DNA of 64,000 nucleotides from an uncultured Bacteroidia bacterium (GTDB lineage: Bacteria; Bacteroidota; Bacteroidia; Bacteroidales; ML635J-15): contig CADCCZ010000004.1 in NCBI GenBank assembly GCA_902800045.1, forward strand, positions 62,001-126,000, in the 5' to 3' direction. The position numbers and the translations under genes are program-made. Below, in pieces: positions 17,175 to 25,131 of the stretch (position 1 is the stretch's first letter; each line of letters begins with the position of its first letter). The notes under the pieces were generated by a model. The model made no database searches. It saw only the letters and a program-made list of their open reading frames with translations, and had not been told where the DNA came from.

Positions 17175-18251
17175 TTATCGTTTTCCTGCTATTCGGTTCA
17201 GACCTTCGATGGCAGGTTCGTAGTTTGTTTCGAGTTTCAGAGCCTTGCGGTAGTCGGCTTCGGCAAGCTGGTATTGCTTGTTTTGTGCGTATGCATCGCC
17301 GCGCTTGGCATAAGTCTCGAAAGCAGTTGTGTCGCAAGCCAATGCGTTTGAATAGTAGTTTATTGCCGTATTGTAGCGGTCTGGTTCGAGGCTTATGTCT
17401 TTGTACATGTCGCCTAAGTCGCTGTACGCCATGAAAGTCCAGTACGATGCGCTATCCATTTGTGCTGCTTTGATGTAGGTATCTTTTGCTTCCTCGTAGT
17501 GTCCAAAGTTGCGAAGCGACCAGCCGTTCCAATATTTTATTTCCTGATTGTCGGGGAATTTTGATGTCGCTGTCTTGAAGTATTCAAGGGCAATGGAATC
17601 GCCAAGTTCGGTAAGGCTTACACCTATAAGATTATATGCTTCCCAGTTTTCGTCGTCGTATTCAACAGCTTTCTTGAAAGCGGCAAGGGCATCGAGTTTC
17701 CATTTGTGCGTATTTGCTGTGTCCGACTCGGTTTCGGAAGCCTTGCGAAGAATTATGCCGCGTACAAAGTACGAATCGCCATTTTGCAAGTTGTTGAGTT
17801 CAAGGAACTGAATTTCCTGCATAGCTTCTTGGAACATACCGACATACAAGAAAATTTTTGCAAGGTCGATGTGCGCCTGCGGGTACGACGGGTAGCGGTT
17901 TATGCATTTGTTGAGCACTTCCTTTGCCTTTTCCGAGCCGTTTGCCTTGAGCATGTAAAGGCTTGCCAACTTGCTGTAATACGGAGGCTTTGTCGAATCG
18001 ACCTTCATTGCGATTTCCATATCGTTTATGGCCTCGTCGAGGTCGCCATTAAGAAATTGCAAGTCGGAACGCTGTACGAACAATGCCGCATCGTGCGGAT
18101 TCTCCCGAATTTTGTCCGACAACATCTGTATGCTGTCGGACAAAGTTTTCGGTTCGGGCGTTTCTCCGCTATTGCCATTTTCGCCGTCCTTGCACGAATA
18201 TGCAAGAAGTGTAAATGCAAACAGCAGAGTTAGATAAATGTATTGCTTCAT
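17175..18251 (-). CDS. TPR-repeat lipoprotein
   Basis: This 358-residue protein has a lipobox (LLAYSC, Cys20), so it is probably anchored in the outer or inner membrane. The body is a chain of about eight tetratricopeptide repeats (for example HDAALFVQRSDLQFLNGDLD and AYAQNKQYQLAEADYRKAL). Such repeats make a scaffold for protein contacts; the partner is unknown. Its ATG overlaps the recA stop by one base (TAATG), so it is translationally coupled to recA. The TPR-capA pair at the end of the operon may act together in the envelope. Confidence 0.85.
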   Translation of the reverse strand: MKQYIYLTLLFAFTLLAYSCKDGENGNSGETPEPKTLSDSIQMLSDKIRENPHDAALFVQRSDLQFLNGDLDEAINDMEIAMKVDSTKPPYYSKLASLYMLKANGSEKAKEVLNKCINRYPSYPQAHIDLAKIFLYVGMFQEAMQEIQFLELNNLQNGDSYFVRGIILRKASETESDTANTHKWKLDALAAFKKAVEYDDENWEAYNLIGVSLTELGDSIALEYFKTATSKFPDNQEIKYWNGWSLRNFGHYEEAKDTYIKAAQMDSASYWTFMAYSDLGDMYKDISLEPDRYNTAINYYSNALACDTTAFETYAKRGDAYAQNKQYQLAEADYRKALKLETNYEPAIEGLNRIAGKR

Positions 18252-19261
18252 TATTTTGCTGAAATCTTTTCTCTGATTTTGTTTTCGATTTCTTCTCTCA
18301 TTTCAGGATTGTCCTCGATGAGTTGCTTTACGGTGTCGCGTCCCTGTCCGAGCTTGGTTTCACCATAGCTGAACCACGAACCGCTCTTCTTTATGATTTC
18401 GAGTTCGACAGCCATATCGATGATTTCGCCAGTCTTTGAGATGCCTTCGCCGTAAAGAATGTCGAATTCGGCCTGCTTGAATGGCGGAGCGACCTTGTTC
18501 TTTACAACCTTTACCTTGGTGCGGTTTCCGATGACGGTGTCGCCGTCCTTTAGCTGACCGATGCGGCGGATGTCAAGGCGGATGGATGCATAGAATTTCA
18601 GTGCGTTACCACCTGTAGTGGTTTCGGGATTGCCGAACATTACACCGATTTTTTCACGCAACTGGTTGATGAAGATGCAGCAAGTCTGAGTCTTGTTGAT
18701 GGTTGCGGTGAGTTTTCGCAATGCCTGTGACATCAGTCGTGCCTGCAGACCCATCTTCGAGTCGCCCATTTCGCCTTCGATTTCGGCTTTTGGTGTAAGT
18801 GCAGCCACCGAGTCGATTACGATGATGTCAATTGCACCCGAGCGTATAAGGTTGTCGGCAATTTCGAGAGCCTGTTCGCCGTTGTCGGGCTGCGAGATGA
18901 TAAGGTTGTCGATGTCGACGCCAAGTTTTTCGGCATAGAAGCGGTCGAAAGCATGTTCGGCATCGATTATAGCTGCAATACCGCCGTTTTTCTGAGCTTC
19001 GGCGATGGCGTGGATTGCCAATGTTGTCTTACCTGACGATTCGGGACCGTAAATCTCAATTACTCGTCCGCGTGGATAACCGCCAACGCCAAGTGCAGCG
19101 TCGAGAGCAATCGAACCTGACTTTATAACTGGTACATTTTCGACTACCTGAGCACCAAGCATCATGATAGAGCCCTTGCCGTAGTCCTTTTCTATTTTAC
19201 CCATTGCAAGCTGAACTGCTTTCAGCTTTTCTTTTCTGATTTCTTCTGGTGTTTCTGCCAT
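18251..19261 (-). CDS. recA: Recombinase RecA
   Basis: The 336-residue RecA is a strand-exchange ATPase for homologous recombination and SOS signalling. The Walker A motif is [29 protein letters not shown] is the Walker B and loop 1 region, and the [19 protein letters not shown] region leads to loop 2. The start was set at ATG 19261 ([20 protein letters not shown]). The open frame extends upstream to 19606, but that stretch overlaps bcp and is not RecA-like. It lies 17 bases after bcp and overlaps the TPR gene by one base. No clear LexA-type operator was seen. Confidence 0.98.
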   Translation of the reverse strand: MAETPEEIRKEKLKAVQLAMGKIEKDYGKGSIMMLGAQVVENVPVIKSGSIALDAALGVGGYPRGRVIEIYGPESSGKTTLAIHAIAEAQKNGGIAAIIDAEHAFDRFYAEKLGVDIDNLIISQPDNGEQALEIADNLIRSGAIDIIVIDSVAALTPKAEIEGEMGDSKMGLQARLMSQALRKLTATINKTQTCCIFINQLREKIGVMFGNPETTTGGNALKFYASIRLDIRRIGQLKDGDTVIGNRTKVKVVKNKVAPPFKQAEFDILYGEGISKTGEIIDMAVELEIIKKSGSWFSYGETKLGQGRDTVKQLIEDNPEMREEIENKIREKISAK

Positions 19262-19278
19262 ATCTGTAATTTTTTTTG

Positions 19279-19740
19279 TTATTCTAATACTTTGGTTATC
19301 TGTTCTGTGTGATTTTTTGTGTCGACTTTTGTAAACACTTCGTCGATGATTCCGTTTTCGTTGATTATAAATGTGGTGCGCAAAATTCCGTAGTATTCGC
19401 GTCCTGCCATCTTCTTCTTGTCCCACACACCGAAAGCGTTGACAATCACCTTGTCGCTGTCGCTGATAAGGTCGAACGGGAGAGAATTCTTTTCGATGAA
19501 TTTGCGATGGCTGGCTATGGAGTCGGTGCTTACGCCGATTATGGTATATCCGCGCTTCATCCAGAAGTTGTAGTTGTCGCGCAGGTCGCAAGCCTCGGCG
19601 GTGCATCCAGGAGTGCTATCCTTCGGATAGAAGTAGAGAATGTACTTTTTTCCAGCAAGCTGTTCGCTTGTTATTGTTTCCTCGTTCTGGTTTTTTCCGC
19701 TGAACGATGGTGCTTTGTCGCCTTTTTTCAGTGTTATCAT
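19279..19740 (-). CDS. bcp: Thioredoxin-dependent peroxiredoxin (Bcp/PrxQ)
   Basis: This 153-residue AhpC/TSA-family peroxidase reduces hydroperoxides in the cytoplasm. The peroxidatic Cys is in [18 protein letters not shown], and the second Cys five residues on (C-T-A-E-A-C) is the PrxQ-type resolving residue. It is the first gene of the operon with recA, the TPR lipoprotein and the CapA-like gene. A TAttTTTG -7 box lies upstream on the same strand (19761-19768), with no clear -33 element. Pairing with recA puts oxidant defence and DNA repair under one promoter. Confidence 0.95.
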   Translation of the reverse strand: MITLKKGDKAPSFSGKNQNEETITSEQLAGKKYILYFYPKDSTPGCTAEACDLRDNYNFWMKRGYTIIGVSTDSIASHRKFIEKNSLPFDLISDSDKVIVNAFGVWDKKKMAGREYYGILRTTFIINENGIIDEVFTKVDTKNHTEQITKVLE

Positions 19741-19870
19741 TGTCTTTTATGTTTAAGTTACAAAAATAATTTCAATTTTTTGTCTTTGTGCCCATTGTTG
19801 CAAAAACTTGTTAACAAATTTGCAAAGGGCAGGAACTGCCTATTACAGTTCCGCCCGTTTTGCGACAGAG

Positions 19871-20215
19871 CTAAGCTGCATCGGACTTTTCCTGCTTATT
19901 CAGGCAGTAGGCTTCGTTTGCAACCACCTCGGTGACATAGCGTTTAATCTTGTTTTGGTCTTCGTAGCTGTGGCTCGTAAGTTTCCCTTCAACTAGGATT
20001 TCGTCTCCCTTGTGGAAATAACGCTCTACTTTTTCGGCAAGTCTGTTCCAAGCCACGATGTTGTGCCACTGGGTGTTGTTTTTCACCTGTCCGTTTTCGG
20101 AATACTGCTCGTTTGTTGCGATTGAAAACCTTGCAACTTTTCCATTCTTTGTCTCTCTTACGATGGGGTCGCTACCTAGGCGGCCAACCAACTGTACATG
20201 ATTTTTAAATTCCAT
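19871..20215 (-). CDS. Second SSB paralogue without acidic tail
   Basis: This 114-residue single-domain OB-fold protein starts MEFKNHVQLVGRLGSDPIVR. NTQWHNIVAWNRLAEKVERY and GDEILVEGKLTSHSYEDQ are typical of SSB. It lacks the linker and the DDLPF-type tip present in the 6649 SSB, so it should bind single-stranded DNA without recruiting the usual partners. Short tail-less SSBs are common on plasmids and integrative elements, and also as chromosomal paralogues in this phylum. It sits 68 bases downstream of the 445-residue gene and may be the last gene of that unit. Confidence 0.9.
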   Translation of the reverse strand: MEFKNHVQLVGRLGSDPIVRETKNGKVARFSIATNEQYSENGQVKNNTQWHNIVAWNRLAEKVERYFHKGDEILVEGKLTSHSYEDQNKIKRYVTEVVANEAYCLNKQEKSDAA

Positions 20216-20283
20216 AATTTTAAAAATTTTTAATTGTTAATATTTCTTGTTGCCCAACGACTTTTTTTATGGTTCTGGATATA

Positions 20284-21621
20284 TCAACTGGGCTTGCTAT
20301 TTTTGTTTGCATTTACATAATTTTGTAGTACTTTTGCAACCTCTCCTTGAGGATGTGGAGACGTAGTTTCACTACCATGGACCAAGTTAGATGCAGCATC
20401 CTCAAAGAGAGTTTTTATTACAAATGCTTCGTGAACATACAGCCGATTAACTTTTAGGTTAGCAATAACTTCAACAACGCATATATACTTCTCAACTCCT
20501 ATTACAATTGGCGCAGCAATCATTCCTGTCATTTGCTTCTTATCATGTACTCCATGATAATCCATAGGAAGTATTTCAATCCCTTTTTCAAGCACATCCT
20601 TAACGGCTGCAAATGCTGCGGCTTTAATCCTGCTCATGCCATGCTGTTTGCTGTTTTGTATGCCTTTTATGTCGAGCAATACCTCTCCAAATGTGGAATT
20701 CGCTTTTCCACCTTGTGATATGAAGTACTCGTTTACTTGTTGAGCAAATGTAATTCCTTCCTTGGGCAAGAATTCATCGCCGCTTAACTCTATAATTGGT
20801 TTGTCATTAAGTAAATTCCCAGAATTTATATCTCCTTTGTTTGCGCTTACATAATTTTGTAGTACCTTTGCAACCTCTCCTTGAGGATGGGTAACGAGAT
20901 TTGATTCTCCATGAACTGCGTTGGTATCTGCAACATCCGCTTGGAGTTTTTTTGTTTCCATTTTATATTGTTTTTCCTCTGCAATATTTTTGTCCATTAT
21001 AAAAACTCCTCCCAATAATGCTTTTTCTGTGGCAGCAATGATTTCTCGTACAACTTTTATAGGATTACTATTATATTTTTCTTGTGAAATTCTAAATTCT
21101 TTATAATCATAATCGCTTGGAATATGTGGGTACTCGAATAATGCGACAAAAACACTTATATTGATATGTTCTGCATTGAAATTATTACCATTGGCATTAT
21201 GCCCCGACAATCGTAAAGATAAAATACCACTTGTGGTTTCATAATTTGCATAGTTTGAACCTCCAGAATAGTTTAATTGTAATAATTTTCTAATACCAAT
21301 CAGCGCACCATTCCATCCATTTCTATAATTGATAGAAAAATCGTTATTTTTAAATTTCTGTATTTTATTCAGTATTGGTGTTATGTTTTTTATTATTTTT
21401 GCAGTTGGATTCTTCGAGGTACGAAGGGTATCGGTAGGGCTACTCGTAATAGAAGAATTTGCATTGTCCGATGGGGAGTCCGAATAGGTTGGCCCGCTCT
21501 CCGAAAAAGGACAATTTTTCTTTTTAGAGATTTCCTGTTGTTCCTCAGATTGTTTTATTTCATCAATAGTCTTATTGGAGGATGCAATATCTTCTTGTAA
21601 TATTTCGCTTGTCTTAACCAT
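20284..21621 (-). CDS. 445-residue protein with LPD3/PBECR-like C-terminal domain
   Basis: No signal peptide is visible. There is a polar Ser/Thr-rich N-terminus (about 1-75) and an unassigned domain (about 75-205, with SLRLSGHNANGNNF). The C-terminal domain (about 290-420) includes KQHGMSRIKAAAFAAVKDVL, IAAPIVIGVEKYICVVEV and LYVHEAFVIKTL. That pattern resembles the LPD3 / phage Barnase-EndoU-ColicinE5/D-RelE-like domains found in polyvalent and MuF-type mobile-element proteins; this is recognition by eye, not a search. The motif HPQGEVAKVLQNYV-ANK occurs twice (about residues 247 and 425), encoded by a 54-bp direct repeat. It starts 20 bases after the 21642 SSB-like gene and is probably co-transcribed with it. 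Confidence 0.7.
   Translation of the reverse strand: MVKTSEILQEDIASSNKTIDEIKQSEEQQEISKKKNCPFSESGPTYSDSPSDNANSSITSSPTDTLRTSKNPTAKIIKNITPILNKIQKFKNNDFSINYRNGWNGALIGIRKLLQLNYSGGSNYANYETTSGILSLRLSGHNANGNNFNAEHINISVFVALFEYPHIPSDYDYKEFRISQEKYNSNPIKVVREIIAATEKALLGGVFIMDKNIAEEKQYKMETKKLQADVADTNAVHGESNLVTHPQGEVAKVLQNYVSANKGDINSGNLLNDKPIIELSGDEFLPKEGITFAQQVNEYFISQGGKANSTFGEVLLDIKGIQNSKQHGMSRIKAAAFAAVKDVLEKGIEILPMDYHGVHDKKQMTGMIAAPIVIGVEKYICVVEVIANLKVNRLYVHEAFVIKTLFEDAASNLVHGSETTSPHPQGEVAKVLQNYVNANKNSKPS
20302..20355. repeat. 54-bp direct repeat, copy 1 (inside 445-residue gene)
   Basis: It matches 20836-20889 in the same orientation with three mismatches and an offset of exactly 534 bases (178 codons), so both copies are read in the same frame. 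It encodes the last 16 or so residues of the protein. Confidence 0.9.
20836..20889. repeat. 54-bp direct repeat, copy 2 (inside 445-residue gene)
   Basis: Partner of 20302-20355. It encodes the internal HPQGEVAKVLQNYVSANK segment just before the LPD3-like domain. The two copies bracket that domain exactly. Confidence 0.9.
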
Positions 21622-21641
21622 TACAATACAATTCTTATCTT

Positions 21642-21998
21642 TTATGCCACCTCATAACTTCTCGCACAGCTATCTTTTGCCATCGATACACTTTCTGCAA
21701 TAATCTCATACATATAATTACTATTTCCGAGTACATCGCGGTTGCCATCAATTACCCACCTGCCACTGATGGTTATAGTATCGCATATACGCAGACCCGA
21801 TTCGAGTAGCATTTCGGCTGTGTCGCCTAGTGCGTTTACCGTGTACCAGTGCGTCTGCTGTGCGTACCTATTGTTATTTATACTCCGGTCGGTGACTGCT
21901 ATTACAAACCTGACAAGTTTGTGTCCGCACATTTCGTTAGCCAGTTCGGGAACCGAACCTATTCTTGCTTCAATTTCTATGTGTTCGCCTAATTTCAT
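21642..21998 (-). CDS. Divergent SSB-like OB-fold protein
   Basis: This 118-residue protein starts MKLGEHIEIEARIGSVPELA. A THWYTVNALGDTAEMLLESG segment followed by GDTITISGRW-like sequence (here CDTITISGRW) lines up with the THWYnVvaWgktAE and GrW/GrL parts of SSB. It has no acidic tail. Function as a single-strand binder is inferred. It leads a two- or three-gene minus-strand unit with the 445-residue protein and perhaps the 19871 SSB. Its upstream region (22049-22142) is duplicated in front of the 22376 gene. Confidence 0.75.
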   Translation of the reverse strand: MKLGEHIEIEARIGSVPELANEMCGHKLVRFVIAVTDRSINNNRYAQQTHWYTVNALGDTAEMLLESGLRICDTITISGRWVIDGNRDVLGNSNYMYEIIAESVSMAKDSCARSYEVA

Positions 21999-22048
21999 CG
22001 CGTGTAATTTTTATCGTTAAACATTTCGTTCGGACTTCGTTTCGAAAT

Positions 22049-22142
22049 CCGCTGCAAAGGTCGGGCAACCTCAAAACACGAGTCGGTTTTTAAACGTTTA
22101 CTTTCGTTTATTAGTCGTTTCTTGTCGTTTATACACGGATAT
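22049..22142 (-). promoter_or_regulatory. Duplicated control region, copy 1, with phased AAACG boxes
   Basis: It is 94 bp long and about 92% identical, without gaps, to 22762-22855. Read on the minus strand it has a GAccTTTG -7-like box (22055-22062) and no good -33 box. Further upstream are four AAACG boxes (CGTTT on the plus strand at 22095, 22105, 22116 and 22126) spaced 10-11 bp, one helical turn apart. That layout suits an activator-dependent promoter. Confidence 0.6.
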
Positions 22143-22277
22143 ATAATTGGTAATTAAGAAAATATTGTATAAGTAACGATTATGCAATTTTATATGCTAA
22201 CTACACGTTATTCTCAATACAATGGGATTTCCAATCTTTAGCTCACTGCTTATTATTTAAAAATTTCGTTGAAGTAT

Positions 22278-22308
22278 TTTGTCAAGTGAAAAGAAAATAG
22301 TATGTTTG
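22278..22308 (+). promoter_or_regulatory. Consensus Bacteroidota promoter for small RNA
   Basis: TTTG (22278-22281), exactly 19 bases, TAtgTTTG (22301-22308). No gene follows on the plus strand for about 670 bases; an intrinsic terminator follows within about 80 bases. Confidence 0.65.
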
Positions 22309-22310
22309 CA

Positions 22311-22390
22311 ATGTCGATATGCGACATTACCTTAGTAGAGGACTGGCAACTGTAAAAGTACCATTTTGAACCATACTAAGGTTTTTTTTG
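22311..22390 (+). ncRNA. Candidate small RNA (about 75-80 nt)
   Basis: It begins a few bases after a consensus promoter. Hairpin 1: AATGTCG (22310-22316) with CGACATT (22322-22328). Hairpin 2: CCTTAGTA (22330-22337) with TACTAAGG (22374-22381), whose loop holds an AAAA-GTACCA-TTTT inner stem. An eight-T run (22382-22389) ends it. The last part is antisense to the final codons of the 121-residue gene. It is also possible that this is only a terminator for leftover plus-strand transcription. Confidence 0.5.
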
Positions 22391-22741
22391 TGTGTTGTGG
22401 TCATAATAGATAACGCCGTCTTTCATTTCTTTTAGCACAATAAAAACTGTACGTTGTTCGCCGTCAATATCTGTAGATGATTTGAGATGATATATTTTAA
22501 CCACATCTTTTCGATTCTTTTTATCAGCTCCATTCCATATAAGTACAGAACGTTGTAGCATTTCTACAGCTTGATAAATGAGTTTGATTTTTGTGGGATA
22601 AGTTTTTGACCTTACTGCGTGTTTAATACCGCCAGCGCTAAAACGCACATAATTTTCAATCGCATTACAATAATATGACTTTTCTAATAGATTGTTATAC
22701 GCCCATTTTAATGCTATTTCAATATCGTTTTTACCTTCCAT
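22376..22741 (-). CDS. 121-residue protein, possibly LPD3/PBECR-like
   Basis: This small soluble protein is probably cytoplasmic (no signal peptide). Its pattern is a VRFSAGGIKHAVRSKTYPTK start, a helix with AVEMLQRSVLIW, then IYHLKSSTDIDGEQRTVFIV and YYDHNTQKK at the C-terminus. This resembles LPD3-type domains (G-K/H-A-x-S..., I-D-G, Y-Y-D-H), a fold group related to RelE/Barnase-type RNases; the match is by eye. Its upstream region duplicates that of the 21642 unit, so the two units are probably co-regulated. The candidate small RNA overlaps its 3' end on the other strand. Confidence 0.65.
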   Translation of the reverse strand: MEGKNDIEIALKWAYNNLLEKSYYCNAIENYVRFSAGGIKHAVRSKTYPTKIKLIYQAVEMLQRSVLIWNGADKKNRKDVVKIYHLKSSTDIDGEQRTVFIVLKEMKDGVIYYDHNTQKKP

Positions 22742-22761
22742 GTCATTGTAAATAAACTATA

Positions 22762-22855
22762 CCGCTGCAAAGGTCGGGCAGCCTCAAAACACGAGTCGTT
22801 TTTTAAATATTTACTTTCGTTTATTAGTTGGTTCTTGTCGTTTGTACACGGATAT
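22762..22855 (-). promoter_or_regulatory. Duplicated control region, copy 2
   Basis: Copy of 22049-22142 at an offset of exactly 713 bases, 21 bases before the 121-residue gene. The -7-like box CAAAGGTC (22768-22775, plus strand) is unchanged. Of the four CGTTT boxes, only those at 22818 and 22839 remain intact; the other two carry two substitutions each, so regulator affinity may differ between the copies. Confidence 0.6.
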
Positions 22856-22983
22856 GTTATTTGTAAACAGTGAGATACGTTACAGTTGCTGTTCTGCATG
22901 GAATAGACGTTTTTTTATTTTGATTGCCGTCTTAAATAAAATGTATATCTTCGCAGCCGCAAATTTGCTAAAGAAGATAATTG

Positions 22984-23613
22984 ATGAAAAAGGCAATGGA
23001 CAAAATATTTTGTGCTGTTCTGGCTTTCCTAGTGCACCTTGTGTTTCATCCCAAGGCATATTATGTGGACAAGCAGAAGCAGAAAAATCGTCTAACCGAA
23101 CCTACAATATTGGTTAGCAATCATATAAATCATCTCGACGGGACGATAATAGGTACTATTTTCCGTCGCGATGCCATACACCATCTGGCAGCTAAAGACC
23201 GTTTCGAGAACAACAAGGGCATGGCCTGGTACTTGCGTCACACTGGATGTATTCCAATCGACCGCCAGAACGTCGATACCAAGTGGGTGTACCAGTCGGT
23301 TGACATACTGCGCAACCAGAAGGAAAACATATGCATTTACCCCGAGGGTCGCCATGGAAAAAACAGAGAGATATTACCGTTCCATTCGGGAATAACTACC
23401 ATTGCGGCTATCGCAGGCGTGCAGATAGTTATGGTGTATATCGATGGACCTTATAACTTCTTTAAGCGTACAAAGCTTATGGTGGGAACGCCTTTCCATC
23501 TCGACCCGCCGACCGAAGGCATGACTGCCGAATACATAAAGGCGCAGACCGAGAAACTGCATGATAGTATGGTTGAGCTTCAAGGCGAATTTTTAAAACG
23601 AATTAGCAAATAA
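22984..23613 (+). CDS. 1-acyl-glycerol-3-phosphate acyltransferase family protein
   Basis: This 209-residue PlsC-type enzyme moves an acyl chain to a lysophospholipid or similar acceptor at the inner membrane. It has the H-x4-D motif in SNHINHLDGTIIG and the acceptor-binding YPEGRHGKNREILPF. The ATG at 22984 was preferred to the TTG directly before it. It is followed 17 bases later by an acyl-AMP ligase and then an acyl carrier protein, so the acyl donor is probably made by its own operon. The specific acceptor cannot be read from sequence. Confidence 0.88.
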   Translation: MKKAMDKIFCAVLAFLVHLVFHPKAYYVDKQKQKNRLTEPTILVSNHINHLDGTIIGTIFRRDAIHHLAAKDRFENNKGMAWYLRHTGCIPIDRQNVDTKWVYQSVDILRNQKENICIYPEGRHGKNREILPFHSGITTIAAIAGVQIVMVYIDGPYNFFKRTKLMVGTPFHLDPPTEGMTAEYIKAQTEKLHDSMVELQGEFLKRISK

Positions 23614-23630
23614 CAAATTATCTTAATACT

Positions 23631-25121
23631 ATGGAAAATTATTTTTTTAACTTGATTCCGAAAGAGGAATTGGAAAAGCTTCCTTATTTGCCGACATTGG
23701 TGGATTTGTTGGAGAAAGTAAATCGCGATTATGCAGATCGTCCCGCTGTTTCGGATATGGTAAACACATACACATATCGTCAGTACTACGAGCGCATAGG
23801 CAAGCGTCGTGCCCTTATCGAAAGCTTGAATCTTCCGAAGGGTGCAAAAATTGCTGTCTTCGACCGCAATACAATAGACGCAATGGAACTTTTCTTTGCA
23901 ATTACAACATCGGGTTATACAGTAGTTATGCTTCCTGCACAGCTTCCTGCTCCTGCAGTGGCCGGTTCGGTAAAGAAGTTCGACATTGAGGCAATTTTCG
24001 TCCGCGACGAGTTTATGCCTATGTGCAAGGACCTTCCAATAAAGGTTTTGCCTGCAAACGAGACTTCCGACAAGTTTGCTCCTTGTGCAAATGTCAAGAA
24101 GGAAGACCTTGCCTGCATATATTTCACAGGCGGAACTACCGGTACTCCTAAGGGCGTTATGTTGAGCCAGGGCGCTATGATGCGCGGTGCTTTCAACGGT
24201 ATATTTATGCCGGGCAGCGTGCTGATGCCTCACCGCTATATCGCATTGTTGCCGTTGTCACATATCTTCGGTATTATCAGGGGATTCCTTTCGTGCATTT
24301 ACACAGGTGCGCTCATCTACAGCTGCGAAGACATAAAGGGTATGCTCGGCAAGATTCCGGCTATAAAGCCTACTTGCCTTGTCGTTGTGCCTGGTCTTGC
24401 CGAAGTACTTCTTGGTCTTGTTAAGATGTACGGTGTGGGATTCCTCGGCGGCGAACTTCACCAGCTTATCTGCGGTGCAGCAAATGTTCCTCCAAAGTTA
24501 ATCGCTTTGTTCAAGCAGTTCGGAATAACTCTTCTCGAAGGATACGGACTTACCGAATCTACAAACCTCGTTTCGGGAAATGCTAATGTCGAAGAAAGAC
24601 CAGAATCTGTCGGTCAGCCTTACCCGGGACAGGAACTCAAGCTCGTAAACGGCGAACTTTGGGTAAAGGGCGAAAACATAATGATGGGTTACTACAACGA
24701 CCCGCAGGCTACTGCCGAAGCAATGGAAGACGGTTGGTTGAAGACTGGCGACCTTGCTCGTTTCGACGAAGACGGATTCCTCTATATCACTGGACGTATA
24801 AAGAATATTATCCTTCTGAAGAACGGTGAAAATGTTTCGCCCGAAGCTATCGAGGAACACTTTTATATGGACGCTCGCGTTCGCGACTGCCTCGTGAAGG
24901 AAGTCGAGAAGGACGGCGAAATGGTTATCGGAATCGAAATACTGCCACGTATGGATTCGTTCGAAAACCAGGATCCTCAGTTTGTAGGTGCCGAACTGCA
25001 TAAGCTTGTAGCCGAGGTAAATGCAAAATTGCCTTCGTACATGCAGATTGCCGTTACCAAGATTCGTACCGAGGATTTTAAGCGTACAGGTGCTCTGAAA
25101 GTTGATAGAAAAAACAATTAA
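23631..25121 (+). CDS. AMP-dependent acyl-CoA/acyl-ACP synthetase
   Basis: This 496-residue ANL-superfamily ligase activates a carboxylic acid as acyl-AMP and passes it to CoA or a carrier protein. Core motifs are YFTGGTTGTPKGVMLSQG (A3), LLEGYGLTES (A5), WLKTGDLARFDEDGFLYITG (A7), RIKNIILLKNGENVSPEAIE (A8), and the C-terminal catalytic Lys in RTGALKVDRK (A10). It lies between a PlsC-type acyltransferase and an acyl carrier protein, 10 bases before the latter. This favours transfer to that carrier, as in a split Aas system, but the substrate is unknown. Confidence 0.9.
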   Translation: MENYFFNLIPKEELEKLPYLPTLVDLLEKVNRDYADRPAVSDMVNTYTYRQYYERIGKRRALIESLNLPKGAKIAVFDRNTIDAMELFFAITTSGYTVVMLPAQLPAPAVAGSVKKFDIEAIFVRDEFMPMCKDLPIKVLPANETSDKFAPCANVKKEDLACIYFTGGTTGTPKGVMLSQGAMMRGAFNGIFMPGSVLMPHRYIALLPLSHIFGIIRGFLSCIYTGALIYSCEDIKGMLGKIPAIKPTCLVVVPGLAEVLLGLVKMYGVGFLGGELHQLICGAANVPPKLIALFKQFGITLLEGYGLTESTNLVSGNANVEERPESVGQPYPGQELKLVNGELWVKGENIMMGYYNDPQATAEAMEDGWLKTGDLARFDEDGFLYITGRIKNIILLKNGENVSPEAIEEHFYMDARVRDCLVKEVEKDGEMVIGIEILPRMDSFENQDPQFVGAELHKLVAEVNAKLPSYMQIAVTKIRTEDFKRTGALKVDRKNN

Positions 25122-25131
25122 TAATTTGATT

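Larger units (their letters stand above)
21999..22375. other. Intergenic region with duplicated control region and small RNA candidate
   Basis: It holds the minus-strand control region for the 21642 unit (22049-22142) and, to its right, a plus-strand promoter and a putative small RNA (22311-22390). No open frame of convincing size is present. Composition is A/T-rich like the flanking accessory genes. Confidence 0.7.

Noticed and set aside
19262..19606. N-terminal extension of RecA
   Set aside because: The open frame continues upstream but overlaps bcp in another frame and is not RecA-like; ATG 19261 gives the normal start.
22223..22261. 12-codon frame ATG...TAA in the small-RNA intergenic region
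   Set aside because: Too short to support; no ribosome-binding or conservation evidence.
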